From Meiothermus sp. CFH 77666 (GTDB lineage Bacteria; Deinococcota; Deinococci; Deinococcales; Thermaceae), in contig NZ_JAGDFV010000003.1 of NCBI RefSeq assembly GCF_017497985.1, forward strand, positions 62,001-126,000: a stretch of DNA of 64,000 nt, given 5' to 3'. Of this stretch, positions 15,453 to 23,109 are shown in pieces. Every line of letters starts with the position of its first letter. Position 1 is the first letter of the stretch. Position numbers and translations under genes: made by a program. The notes under the pieces are model-generated. The model was not told the DNA's origin. It saw only the letters and a list, made by a program, of their open reading frames with translations, and made no database searches.

Positions 15453-16661
15453 ATGAAGCGAGCGATTGTTTTAGGGATGGTGGCCATGCTGGGACTGGCG
15501 ATGGCCCAGGGGCGTACGGTGAACCTGCTGTGGTCGGGGGCCGTGACCGGGCCCACCTCGGACGTGGGGGGGCCGTATGGGGCCGGCATTGAGGATTACT
15601 GCAAATACGCCAACGAGCAGAAGTTGATTCCGGGCGTTACCCTGAACTGCACCGTGCGGGACGACCAGTACCAGAACCCCAACACCCAGCGCATCTTTGA
15701 AGAAGCCCTGGACCGGGCCAAGCCTGCGATGTACCTGGGCTATTCCACCGGCGCCATGCTGCAGCTTAAGCCGCTCATAAACGAGGTCAAAATGCCGACC
15801 CTCCCGGCCTCGGCACACATCGGTCTGATTGACCCGCCCAACAACCAGTACATGTTTTTGCCGGTGAGCAGCTACTCCGAGCAGGTGGTAGCGCTGATGG
15901 AGTACATCAACCGCACCGACAAGAACGCCAAAATTGCCCTGGTGGTGAACCCCAGCCCCTTTGGGCGGGCGGTGGTGGATCATGCCCGCCGGGCGGCCCA
16001 GCGGCTTGGCCAGAGCATTGTGGATGTGCGGGAAGTGGGTGGGGGTAACCTGGACAATACCGCGTTGTTGCGCGCGCTGGATGCGGCAGGGGTGCAGTAC
16101 ATTATCCACCAGAACGTGGCCGGCCCGGTAGCTAACATCCTCAAAGACGCCAAGCGTCTGGGGCTGGACAAGAAAATTAAGCAGATGGGGGCGGTGTATA
16201 CCGGTGGTTCTGACCTGATTCGTCTGGCGGGCGATGCCGCCGAAGGCTTCCTGTGGGCGAGCAGCTACTACACCCTGGATGAGAACACCCCTGGCATTGC
16301 CCTGCAAAAGCAACTCGCGGCCAGGTACAACCGCAGTGCGGACATCCTGAACTCCACCAACTATACCGCCGGTATGCTGGCGGCAGCCATTGCGGTGGAA
16401 GCCATGAAGCGGGCTGCCCAGCGCTTCAATGGTCGCATTGATAACGAAACCGTTTACCAGGCCCTGATCGGCATGAACGGCCCGAACGCCTTCAAGCCGG
16501 GTTTTGCGGTTTCGACCAAGGCGGGCATCGAGATCGACTTTACCCGTTCCGAGCAGACCGGGGCCGAGGGCTTGCGGGTGCTGGAAGCCAGAGGGGGTAA
16601 ATTTGTGCCGGTAACCGACCCCTTTACCTCCGCACTGTTCCGCCAGGTTCGGAATCCGTAA
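15453..16661 (+). CDS. livK: LIV-type ABC transporter substrate-binding protein
   Basis: 402 residues. ATG 15453 follows ACAGGAGGAGCC. A Sec signal peptide (MKRAIVLGMVAMLGLAMAQG) precedes a type I periplasmic-binding fold. The region around LLWSGAVTGPTSDVGGPYG resembles the N-terminal ligand site of LivK-like proteins. Two cysteines (in DYCKYANEQ and LNCTVRDD) lie close together and could form a disulfide. The ligand is not evident from sequence; the neighbouring acyl-CoA ligase points to a carboxylic acid rather than only branched-chain amino acids. Confidence 0.88.
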   Translation: MKRAIVLGMVAMLGLAMAQGRTVNLLWSGAVTGPTSDVGGPYGAGIEDYCKYANEQKLIPGVTLNCTVRDDQYQNPNTQRIFEEALDRAKPAMYLGYSTGAMLQLKPLINEVKMPTLPASAHIGLIDPPNNQYMFLPVSSYSEQVVALMEYINRTDKNAKIALVVNPSPFGRAVVDHARRAAQRLGQSIVDVREVGGGNLDNTALLRALDAAGVQYIIHQNVAGPVANILKDAKRLGLDKKIKQMGAVYTGGSDLIRLAGDAAEGFLWASSYYTLDENTPGIALQKQLAARYNRSADILNSTNYTAGMLAAAIAVEAMKRAAQRFNGRIDNETVYQALIGMNGPNAFKPGFAVSTKAGIEIDFTRSEQTGAEGLRVLEARGGKFVPVTDPFTSALFRQVRNP

Positions 16662-16929
16662 TAGAGCGCTCATAGCCCAAAGCCGATAGCTCACTGTGAA
16701 GGAATTTTTGCCCTTGGGGGTCTGGTAACAAAGTCATCGGGATACGTCACTTCTCTCACCGTCATTCCGAGGCCCATGTGGTGCGACGAGGATTCTGGTA
16801 CCGTTCAGGGGTAGTGAATGCAGTGGACTGAAGCGCATCAGATTCCTCACTTCGCTCTGCTACGTTCGGTATGACGTACTGACCCAGACCACCTAGCTAT
16901 CGGCTATTTGCTATTAGCAGCGAGGTGAT
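16662..16929. other. Intergenic region with element C copy 1 and heptamers
   Basis: Just after livK come AGAGCGCTC and a heptamer stretch (about 16668-16695), then the 116-bp repeat C (16761-16876), then a second heptamer array AGCTATC, GGCTATT, TGCTATT, AGCAGCG (16895-16922) touching the livF ribosome site. No gene. Confidence 0.6.
16761..16876. repeat. Interspersed repeat C, copy 1 (116 bp)
   Basis: Begins GTCATTCCGAG and ends TTCGGTATGACG, near-inverted ends. Internal blocks GCGACGAGGAT and AGATTCCTCACTTCGCT are shared with the copy at 55567-55682, which has the same length. It is a small palindromic non-coding element. Confidence 0.7.
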
Positions 16930-17748
16930 ATGCATCCTGAAGACCTGGGCCCGATTCTGTTGGAAGTTAACAACATCGAGGTGGTGTACAAGGACATCAT
17001 CCAGGTGTTGAGGGGGGTTTCACTCAAGGTGCCGGAGGGGCACATCACCGCCTTGCTGGGCCCGAACGGCGCCGGGAAGACCACCACCCTGCGGGCTATT
17101 TCGGGCCTGCTGGTGCCGGAGGACGGCAAGGTGGTGTCGGGCGCAATTCACTACCGGGGCGAAAACATTGCCAACAAGCCGCCGGAGCAGATTGTGCTCA
17201 AGGGCATTGTGCAGGTGCCGGAGGGGCGGCGGGTCTTCAAGCACCTGACCGTGGAGGAAAACCTGCGGGTGGGCTCGGTTACCCGACGGGATGGAGCCAA
17301 GGTAAGGGAAGACCTCGAGCGCATCTACCACTACTTCCCCAAGCTGGCAGCCATCAAGACCCGCCTGGCGGGCTACTGCTCGGGGGGCGAACAGCAGATG
17401 CTGGCCATTGGGCGGGCTCTCCTGGCCAACCCCCGGCTTTTGCTGCTGGACGAACCCAGCCTGGGGCTGGCCCCCCTGCTGGTGCGGGAAATTTTCGATA
17501 TTGTGGCCCAGATTAACGCCGAGGAAGGCGTAACGGTGCTGGTGGTGGAGCAGAACGCCCGGGTAGCCCTCTCGGTGGCCCACTATGGCTACATCATGGA
17601 GTCCGGGCGGATTGCCCTGGAAGGCACCAGGGAATACCTCGAGTCCAACCCCGACGTAAAGGAGTTTTACCTGGGGGTGGCCAAGTCGGGAGGGCGCAAG
17701 AGCTTCAAGGACGTCAAGAGCTACCGCCGTCGCAAGCGGTTTATGTAG
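16930..17748 (+). CDS. livF: LIV-type ABC transporter ATP-binding protein LivF
   Basis: 272 residues. ATG 16930 follows GAGGTGAT. Walker A GPNGAGKTTTLRAISG, signature CSGGEQQMLAIGRAL and Walker B LLLLDEPSLGLAP define the second ATPase of the importer; the LivF-type IVQVPEGRRVFKHLTVEENL is also clear. The C-terminus carries a basic tail (SGGRKSFKDVKSYRRRKRFM) beyond the usual LivF end of about 235 residues. Confidence 0.92.
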   Translation: MHPEDLGPILLEVNNIEVVYKDIIQVLRGVSLKVPEGHITALLGPNGAGKTTTLRAISGLLVPEDGKVVSGAIHYRGENIANKPPEQIVLKGIVQVPEGRRVFKHLTVEENLRVGSVTRRDGAKVREDLERIYHYFPKLAAIKTRLAGYCSGGEQQMLAIGRALLANPRLLLLDEPSLGLAPLLVREIFDIVAQINAEEGVTVLVVEQNARVALSVAHYGYIMESGRIALEGTREYLESNPDVKEFYLGVAKSGGRKSFKDVKSYRRRKRFM

Positions 17749-17760
17749 AGCCGGTGGTGG

Positions 17761-17811
17761 GTGGCCTGTGGCTTGTGGGGCAAAAAGCCCCGCCGCAGGC
17801 CACGGCTTTTT
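17761..17811 (+). terminator. Intrinsic terminator of the liv operon
   Basis: Outer stem GTGGCCTG/CAGGCCAC and inner stem GGGGC/GCCCC around AAAAA are followed by GGCTTTTT. It closes the operon after livF. The 5' arm is itself made of heptamer units of the GGTGG type. Confidence 0.75.
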
Positions 17812-17851
17812 GCAATCTAATGCAGGATGCTGCTAAGAACCCCAGGTTAAC

Positions 17852-18190
17852 ATGAAGCCTATGAGCGAGACGAGTCTGCCAACCAAAGAGCAGGTACTGG
17901 AAGCCCTCAAGGTGGTGCGAGACCCCGAGATTCCCGTGAATGTGGTGGATCTGGGCCTGGTCTACGATGCCGAGGTTAAGGAAGGGGGGGTGGTGGACAT
18001 TACCATGACCCTGACCTCTATCGGCTGCCCTGCCCAGGACATCGTCAAGGCCGATGCCGAAATTGCGGTGATGCGCCTCGAGGGCGTAAACGCGGTCAAT
18101 GTGGATTTTGTATGGACACCACCCTGGACGCCCGCCAGGATGACCGAAGACGGCAAACGGCAGATGCGCATGTTTGGTTTCAACGTTTGA
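17852..18190 (+). CDS. MIP18/DUF59 family metal-sulfur cluster assembly factor (SufT-like)
   Basis: 112 residues. The domain VRDPEIPVNVVDLGLVYDAE followed by TMTLTSIGCPAQDIVKADAE contains the DPE motif and the conserved Cys of DUF59/MIP18 proteins, which help mature Fe-S proteins (SufT) or appear as PaaD in phenylacetate clusters. No paa or suf genes are nearby, so general Fe-S maturation is the safer reading. A start at the second Met (17861) is possible. It lies downstream of the livF terminator and thus probably has its own promoter. Confidence 0.85.
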   Translation: MKPMSETSLPTKEQVLEALKVVRDPEIPVNVVDLGLVYDAEVKEGGVVDITMTLTSIGCPAQDIVKADAEIAVMRLEGVNAVNVDFVWTPPWTPARMTEDGKRQMRMFGFNV

Positions 18191-18199
18191 GGGTAGGCG

Positions 18200-18610
18200 T
18201 CACATGCGGCTGGTGAAGCCGCGCTTGACATAAAGCATGGGGTCGGTGGGGTTGGCGGTGGCCGCGAGGAGCCTGCTGATCTCCTCACTGGATTGTTCAA
18301 ACAAAGCGGCGTACTCCGAAGGGGCCACCACGGCCTCTTTGAAGCTGCTGATTCCTCGCTCCAGGAGCCAGAGGGTGAGATCTCTCAGGGCATCATCTCC
18401 CTCTGATCCAAAGCGGGGGCCAAAAGCGTCCAGGCTCAGCACCCGGTGCTTGCCCTCGTGAACATAAATGGCGTAACGGGCCTGGGCCCGCTGATCCTGC
18501 CAGTCGGTGATGTAGGTCGCTGTGGCTACAGGAAAATCAACACCCTTCAGGGCTTCCTTCAACTCGGCAAGGGTCTCTTTGGGCGCACCACGAAGGCCAA
18601 CGATGTTCAT
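18200..18610 (-). CDS. Conserved-looking hypothetical protein
   Basis: 136 residues, soluble, no recognised motif. The N-terminus MNIVGLRGAPKETLAELKEA is followed by alternating strand/helix sequence and a region DDALRDLTLWLLERGISSFKEA. A TAGAAT hexamer 6 bases upstream of the ATG, with no ribosome site, suggests a leaderless mRNA. It is convergent with the DUF59 gene at 9 bases. Function unknown. Confidence 0.7.
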   Translation of the reverse strand: MNIVGLRGAPKETLAELKEALKGVDFPVATATYITDWQDQRAQARYAIYVHEGKHRVLSLDAFGPRFGSEGDDALRDLTLWLLERGISSFKEAVVAPSEYAALFEQSSEEISRLLAATANPTDPMLYVKRGFTSRM

Positions 18611-18616
18611 GTACCT

Positions 18617-18622
18617 ATTCTA
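18617..18622 (-). promoter_or_regulatory. Leaderless -10 element of the 136-aa gene
   Basis: TAGAAT on the minus strand, 6 bases from the ATG at 18610, matching the arrangement at purD and the inositol phosphatase gene. Confidence 0.45.
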
Positions 18623-18632
18623 ACGATACAAA

Positions 18633-18661
18633 GGCGACCATCCGAAGGGCGGTTGGTCGCC
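18633..18661 (-). terminator. Terminator of the semialdehyde dehydrogenase gene
   Basis: Stem GGCGACCA/TGGTCGCC with an inner CCG/CGG pairing, followed on the minus strand by TTTGT. It lies 24 bases after the dehydrogenase stop and before the next minus-strand gene. Confidence 0.6.
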
Positions 18662-18684
18662 CCTGCTGTTTGAGCGGGCTCTAT

Positions 18685-20127
18685 TTATGGCAGTAGAAAC
18701 GAGATGAGCTTGGTCTCGAGGAACTCCTCCATGCCCCAGTGCCCCCCCTCGCGGCCCAGACCCGAGTTTTTGTAGCCGCCAAAGGGCAGGTTGGAGCCCA
18801 TCGCACTGGGGACAGGGTCGTTGACGCCCACGATGCCATACTCCAGGGCTTCGGCTACGCGGAAGGCGCGGCTCAGATCCTTAGTCCAGATGTAGGCGGC
18901 CAGGCCATAGTCGGTGTTGTTGGCCCAGGCGATGGCCTGTTCTTCGTCCTCAAAGGGCATCAAGGGGGCGACCGGCCCAAAGGTTTCTTCTTCCAGAATT
19001 TTCATACCGGGCTGAATGCCGGTGAGGACGGTGGGTGCGTACAGCAGCCCTCCCAGGGGCTTGCCCCCGGTGGCTACCTTTGCCCCTTTTGAGAGGGCAT
19101 CCTCCACGTGCGCAATTACTTTATCCAGGCCCTGTTGCTCGACCAGGGGCCCTACATTGGTGCTGGCATCCAGGGGGTCGCCCACCTTGAGCTGGCTCAC
19201 GGCTTCGGCCAGCGCACCGGCGTAGTCGGCCTCGAGCTTCCTGTGCACGTAAATGCGGTTGGTGGTGACGCAGGTCTGCCCGGCGTTGCGGTACTTGGAG
19301 AGCAGGGTGAACTGCACGGCCTTTTCGATATCGGCATCCTCAAACACGATGAAGGGAGCGTTGCCGCCGAGCTCGAGGGAAACCCGCTTCATGGTGTCGG
19401 CCCCCTGACGATAGAGGATTTTGCCGACGGGCGTGGAGCCGGTAAAGGTGATTTTGCGGATGCGCATGTCCTCCATCAAGACCCTGGAGACCGGCACCGG
19501 GTCGGCAGCGGGCAGCACTTGCAGGGTGCCGGCGGGGCCTCCGGCTTCCTCCCAGAGCTTGGCCAGGTACAAAGCGCACAGGGGGGTTTGCTCGGCAGGT
19601 TTGACGATGATGGTGCAGCCTGCGGCCAGCGCGGGGGCGGCCTTGCGGGTTATCATGCTGGTGGGGAAGTTCCAGGGGGTCACGGCATACACCGGCCCTA
19701 CCGGCTCGTAGACGGCCATCTGGCGCTTGTGGGGGAAACGCGAATGAATCAGCTCCCCATTTACCCTGGGGGCTTCCTCGGCGCACCATTCCACGAAGCT
19801 GGCCGCATACAGAACTTCTCCTTTGGCCTCGGTGATGGGCTTGCCCATCTCCAAGGCGGTCAGGCGCCCCAGCTCTTCCTGGTGAGCAATAAGCAGGTCG
19901 TTCCATTTGCGCAGGATTTTACCGCGCTCGAAACCGGTGAGCTTTTTCCACTCCTTGAAGGCTGCTACCGCAGCGTCGGCGGCCATACGGGCCTCGGCCT
20001 CGCCACAGTCGGCGACCTGGGCCAGCAGTTCGCCGCTATAGGGGCTTTTAACCGCAAAAGTTTTGGGGGTCTGATGCCATGTGCCGCCCACATAGGCACT
20101 GCGGGGAAAATCGAAGTCTTTGACCAT
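18685..20127 (-). CDS. gabD: NAD(P)-dependent succinate-semialdehyde dehydrogenase
   Basis: 480 residues from the ATG at 20127, preceded by GAGGTGTAGCT; upstream in-frame codons are not conserved. Aldehyde dehydrogenase motifs: the PWNFP block, TFTGSTPVGKIL (cofactor loop), catalytic Glu in SLELGGNAPFIVFEDAD and catalytic Cys in RNAGQTCVTTNRIYV. GQTC plus the GabD-like ending VNDPVPSAMGSNLPFGGYKNSG fits succinate-semialdehyde dehydrogenase, the last step from GABA to succinate. It is divergent from a LysR gene that probably regulates it. Other semialdehydes are possible substrates. Confidence 0.85.
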   Translation of the reverse strand: MVKDFDFPRSAYVGGTWHQTPKTFAVKSPYSGELLAQVADCGEAEARMAADAAVAAFKEWKKLTGFERGKILRKWNDLLIAHQEELGRLTALEMGKPITEAKGEVLYAASFVEWCAEEAPRVNGELIHSRFPHKRQMAVYEPVGPVYAVTPWNFPTSMITRKAAPALAAGCTIIVKPAEQTPLCALYLAKLWEEAGGPAGTLQVLPAADPVPVSRVLMEDMRIRKITFTGSTPVGKILYRQGADTMKRVSLELGGNAPFIVFEDADIEKAVQFTLLSKYRNAGQTCVTTNRIYVHRKLEADYAGALAEAVSQLKVGDPLDASTNVGPLVEQQGLDKVIAHVEDALSKGAKVATGGKPLGGLLYAPTVLTGIQPGMKILEEETFGPVAPLMPFEDEEQAIAWANNTDYGLAAYIWTKDLSRAFRVAEALEYGIVGVNDPVPSAMGSNLPFGGYKNSGLGREGGHWGMEEFLETKLISFLLP

Positions 20128-20215
20128 AGCTACACCTCGTCCATCAAGCATACCTTGCTCACGCTGCCGCAAGCGTAGCGCTGTTCAGGGTCGGGCGGAG
20201 CCACTAGACTATTTA

Positions 20216-20232
20216 TATCGGTTCTGCCGATA
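20216..20232. promoter_or_regulatory. LysR-type operator candidate
   Basis: A perfect inverted repeat TATCGG-TTCTG-CCGATA lies about 10 bases before the LysR start and between the divergent genes. Within it T-N11-A holds, the core of LysR-type boxes. Confidence 0.5.
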
Positions 20233-20242
20233 GGAGTCTTCG

Positions 20243-21181
20243 GTGCAAATCTCGCTCAAGCAGTTGGTCTACTTCATTGCGGTGGCCGAGTCGGGCTCGA
20301 TTTCCAAAGCCCTGACCTCGCTGAACGTGACCCAGTCGGTGGTCACAGAGGCCATCAAGAAGCTGGAAGATACCCTGGGCGCCGAGCTGTTTACCCGACA
20401 CGCCAGGGGCATGACTCTGACCCATGCGGGACACCAGTTTCTGCGCCACGCCCACGAGGTGCTAGCCGCACTCCGCAACGCCGAGCAGGCCATCCGCGAA
20501 CGCCCCGATGCCACTACCGGGCAGCTAAACCTGGGGGTGACCAGCCTGGTGACGGCCTACTACCTGCCCTATTTGCTGGATCGATTCGAGCGGGTGTTTC
20601 CGGGTATTCAGGTCGTGGTGGTGGAAGACCGGCGGGGTTACATCGAGCACCTGCTGATTAATGGCGAACTCGACGTGGCGGTGATGAATGTTTCGGTGGT
20701 GGACAAGCAGGCCATCGAAACCCGCACCTTGCTGCGGGCCCCCTGGCGGGTCTGGCTGGCATCCAACCATCCGCTGGTTCAGCGCGAAAGGGTGGCGCTT
20801 CAGGACTTGCAGACGGAGCGTTTTTTGTCGCTCAAGAACGATGAGCTCGAGGAGGTCAGCCAGCAGATCTACCGCCTGAGCGGTTCCCCTCCGGTGGCTG
20901 TACGCACCGACTCCATCGAGGCCGTGCGGAGCCTGGTAGCCCTGGGTATCGGGGTGGCGGTGCTGCCCAACCTGATGTACAGGCCCTGGAGCCTCGAGGG
21001 AGACCGGCTGGAGTCGCGGCCTTTGCAAGAAGATCTGCCCCGGCTGGAGATTGGCGTAGCCTGGCGCCGGGGAAGTGCGCTCAGTGAGGCGGCCCGGCAG
21101 TTTTTGGTGGTGGTCGGTGAACACAGCCGGGTGCAGGAGTACGGCATGAACTATGCCGAGCTGCTGAGTACTCCAGACTAA
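20243..21181 (+). CDS. LysR family transcriptional regulator
   Basis: 312 residues from GTG 20243 with AGGAG upstream. The N-terminal winged helix LKQLVYFIAVAESGSISKAL then LNVTQSVVTEAIKKLEDTLG is the LysR HTH; GAELFTRHARGMTLT is the typical wing. The C-terminal two-lobed periplasmic-binding-like domain follows. It is divergent from the semialdehyde dehydrogenase with a palindrome in between, so regulation of that gene and possibly of the polyamine transporter downstream is inferred. The inducer is unknown. Confidence 0.9.
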   Translation: MQISLKQLVYFIAVAESGSISKALTSLNVTQSVVTEAIKKLEDTLGAELFTRHARGMTLTHAGHQFLRHAHEVLAALRNAEQAIRERPDATTGQLNLGVTSLVTAYYLPYLLDRFERVFPGIQVVVVEDRRGYIEHLLINGELDVAVMNVSVVDKQAIETRTLLRAPWRVWLASNHPLVQRERVALQDLQTERFLSLKNDELEEVSQQIYRLSGSPPVAVRTDSIEAVRSLVALGIGVAVLPNLMYRPWSLEGDRLESRPLQEDLPRLEIGVAWRRGSALSEAARQFLVVVGEHSRVQEYGMNYAELLSTPD

Positions 21182-21728
21182 GTACCTCCCGCCTATGTTT
21201 TGGATAATGGCATGATCGAAAACCATGCGGGTATTGCGCCTGGAGCATGATTTTCTCGCGCAGCCTGGATTCATCTCTAGACCTTATACGGGCGCAACTT
21301 AGTACATCGTCGTAGAGATGTCCGTACACCTCCGGGTTTCCGGGAGGGATTGACATAGAGCCCCCTCCCTACCACGTAGGGAGGGTGGGGGAGGGTATTG
21401 GGTGAGGCCCTCAACCACCAGGTTACGCAAAGTCGCTGCTCAGCAACCCCACCTAACCTCCCCCACACGGTAGGGGAGGAACGAAAAGGTTTCTGCTACG
21501 GCTTTTGCAAGAGCGTACTGCATAGTCCGTGCCGCAATGGACACTTTGTACGGGTATTTATACGACTGTGCACTTAGCCCGGAGCTATCTTTTTTGCCGA
21601 TGCCTCCTATATAGACAGGTTGCTTGTTTGCCGCCAACCTAGGTCTATATCGTATAGAGCAGTTCGACAGCTCGAGTGGTTGCGTGGGTATGGCAAAGCC
21701 TAGGGGCTGTCGTATACGAGGAGGGTGT
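21182..21728. other. Large intergenic region with element A copy 1 and potD leader
   Basis: 547 bases without a supported gene. It holds the MITE-like element A (about 21301-21571) and, closer to potD, an inverted repeat CTATA-TCG-TATAG (about 21641-21655) and a long-range stem CGACAGC/GCTGTCG (21665-21671 with 21706-21712) in the probable 5' leader of potD. Confidence 0.6.
21301..21571. mobile_element. Element A, copy 1: MITE-like repeat (about 270 bp)
   Basis: Nearly identical to 46001-46260 apart from a 10-base length difference and a few substitutions. It contains a perfect hairpin CCCTCCCTAC/GTAGGGAGGG, a second one CCTCCCC/GGGGAGG, and similar ends (ACATCGTCGTA at the left, TACGACTGTG at the right, which reads CACAGTCGTA in reverse). 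ACTTAG flanks both sides of this copy, and AATAG flanks the other, as expected for target-site duplications. No transposase is encoded. Confidence 0.7.
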
Positions 21729-22898
21729 ATGAGAACACGGTGGTTCTTGGCAGTGGTGGGTCTGGCAGCCGTGGCAGGTCTGGCGGTGGCCCAGCTTCCG
21801 GCCAGCCGGGCAAAGCAGTCGCTGGGGCCCAGCGAAGGTCAGCTCAACATCCTGGCCTGGCCGGGGTACGTGGAAAACGGCTCAACCGACAAGAGCGCGG
21901 ACTGGGTCACGGGGTTTGAAAAGGAAACCGGCTGCAAGGTGACGGTCAAGGTTTTCAGCAGCTCCGACGAAGCCGTGCGCCTGATGAACCAGGGCGGTTA
22001 CGACCTCGTCACCGCCTCGGGCGATGCCACCCAGCGCCTGATTGCGGGCAATGTGGTAGCTCCCATCAACTGGAACCTGATTCCCAACACCCGCAACCTC
22101 GACCGCCGCCTGCTCAACTCGCCCTGGTATGTGGTCAATGGGGTGCGCTACGGGGTGCCCTACCAGTTTGGCGTGAACGTGCTAGCCTACAACACCAACG
22201 TCTTCAAGACCCCCCCGGATAGCTGGAAGGTGGTTTTTGAAGAGATGATTCTCCCCGATGGCAAAAGCAACAAAGGCCGTATCCAGGCCTACTACGGCCC
22301 CATCTACGTGGCCGATGCAGCGCTGTACCTGATGCGTACCCGACCCGAGCTTGGCATCAAAGACCCCTACGAGCTCAACGAGCGGCAGTACCAGGAGGTG
22401 CTCAAGCTGCTGCGCCAGCAACGCACGCTGCTCCAGCGCTACTGGAACGATGCCAACGCCCAGGTGCAGGACTTCACCAACGAAGGCGTGGTGGCCTCGA
22501 CTACCTGGATTTTCCAGGTCAATACCCTCAAGGCCAACAAGCGCCCCATCGACTGGGTAGTGCCGAAGGAGGGGGCTACCGGCTGGGCCGATACCACCAT
22601 GCTGGCGGCCAACTCCAAAAACTCCAACTGTGCCTACCGCTGGCTTAACTGGCAACTTACCAACAAGGTGCAGGCCGACATTGCCGGCTGGTTTGGTTCC
22701 AACCCGGTGGTGCCCGCAGCCTGCAACACCCCCGGCTCTTTGCTGCCGGCAGACGGCTGTAAGAACCAGGGCTTCAACGACTTCGACAAGATTTTCTTCT
22801 GGCGCACGCCGACCGCCCAGTGCCGCACCCAGAACAACCAGTGTGTGCCCTACAGCCGTTGGGTGAGCGATTACATCGCTATTCAGGGAGGGCGCTGA
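21729..22898 (+). CDS. potD: Polyamine-type ABC transporter substrate-binding protein
   Basis: 389 residues from ATG 21729, directly after GAGGAGGGTGT. A Sec signal peptide (MRTRWFLAVVGLAAVAGLAVAQ) is followed by a type II binding-protein fold beginning LNILAWPGYVENG, as in PotD/PotF spermidine/putrescine receptors. It is about 45 residues longer than the two other PotD paralogues in this window. The mature part has six cysteines (GCK, NCAY, AACN, DGCK, QCRT, NQCV), five of them in the C-terminal half, so disulfides are likely. First gene of potD-A-B-C. Confidence 0.88.
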   Translation: MRTRWFLAVVGLAAVAGLAVAQLPASRAKQSLGPSEGQLNILAWPGYVENGSTDKSADWVTGFEKETGCKVTVKVFSSSDEAVRLMNQGGYDLVTASGDATQRLIAGNVVAPINWNLIPNTRNLDRRLLNSPWYVVNGVRYGVPYQFGVNVLAYNTNVFKTPPDSWKVVFEEMILPDGKSNKGRIQAYYGPIYVADAALYLMRTRPELGIKDPYELNERQYQEVLKLLRQQRTLLQRYWNDANAQVQDFTNEGVVASTTWIFQVNTLKANKRPIDWVVPKEGATGWADTTMLAANSKNSNCAYRWLNWQLTNKVQADIAGWFGSNPVVPAACNTPGSLLPADGCKNQGFNDFDKIFFWRTPTAQCRTQNNQCVPYSRWVSDYIAIQGGR

Positions 22899-23109
22899 GA
22901 ATTTGCGTGTGGCGAATAGCTGGTAGCTGATGGCACGACAAAATTTGGTGAAGGATGCTATGCCGACGGTTCGCAACCCTCGGCTAGGGGGCTACCTGAG
23001 CATCAAAACTTTCTAGCCGGGGGTGAGGGGCTCCTGGAGGAAACCCAGGGGCCAGGGCCCCAGATTCCCAACCCAAGGCCCTCGGCAAATTGGTGACGAT
23101 CCCACTACG
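22899..23109. other. Spacer between potD and potA with heptamer arrays
   Basis: Units GGCGAAT, AGCTGGT, AGCTGAT and GGCACGA (22911-22938), then a second set built of ACCCAGG/GGCCAGG/GCCCCAG-type units near 23044-23085. No gene and no strong ribosome site for potA. Confidence 0.45.

Noticed and set aside
15471-16694. 407-codon frame antisense to livK
   Set aside because: Same shadow effect; no signal, motif or ribosome site.
21360-21480. CRISPR-like or tRNA-like structure in element A
   Set aside because: The hairpins are single, without regular spacers, cloverleaf or CCA; the segment is the interspersed element A.
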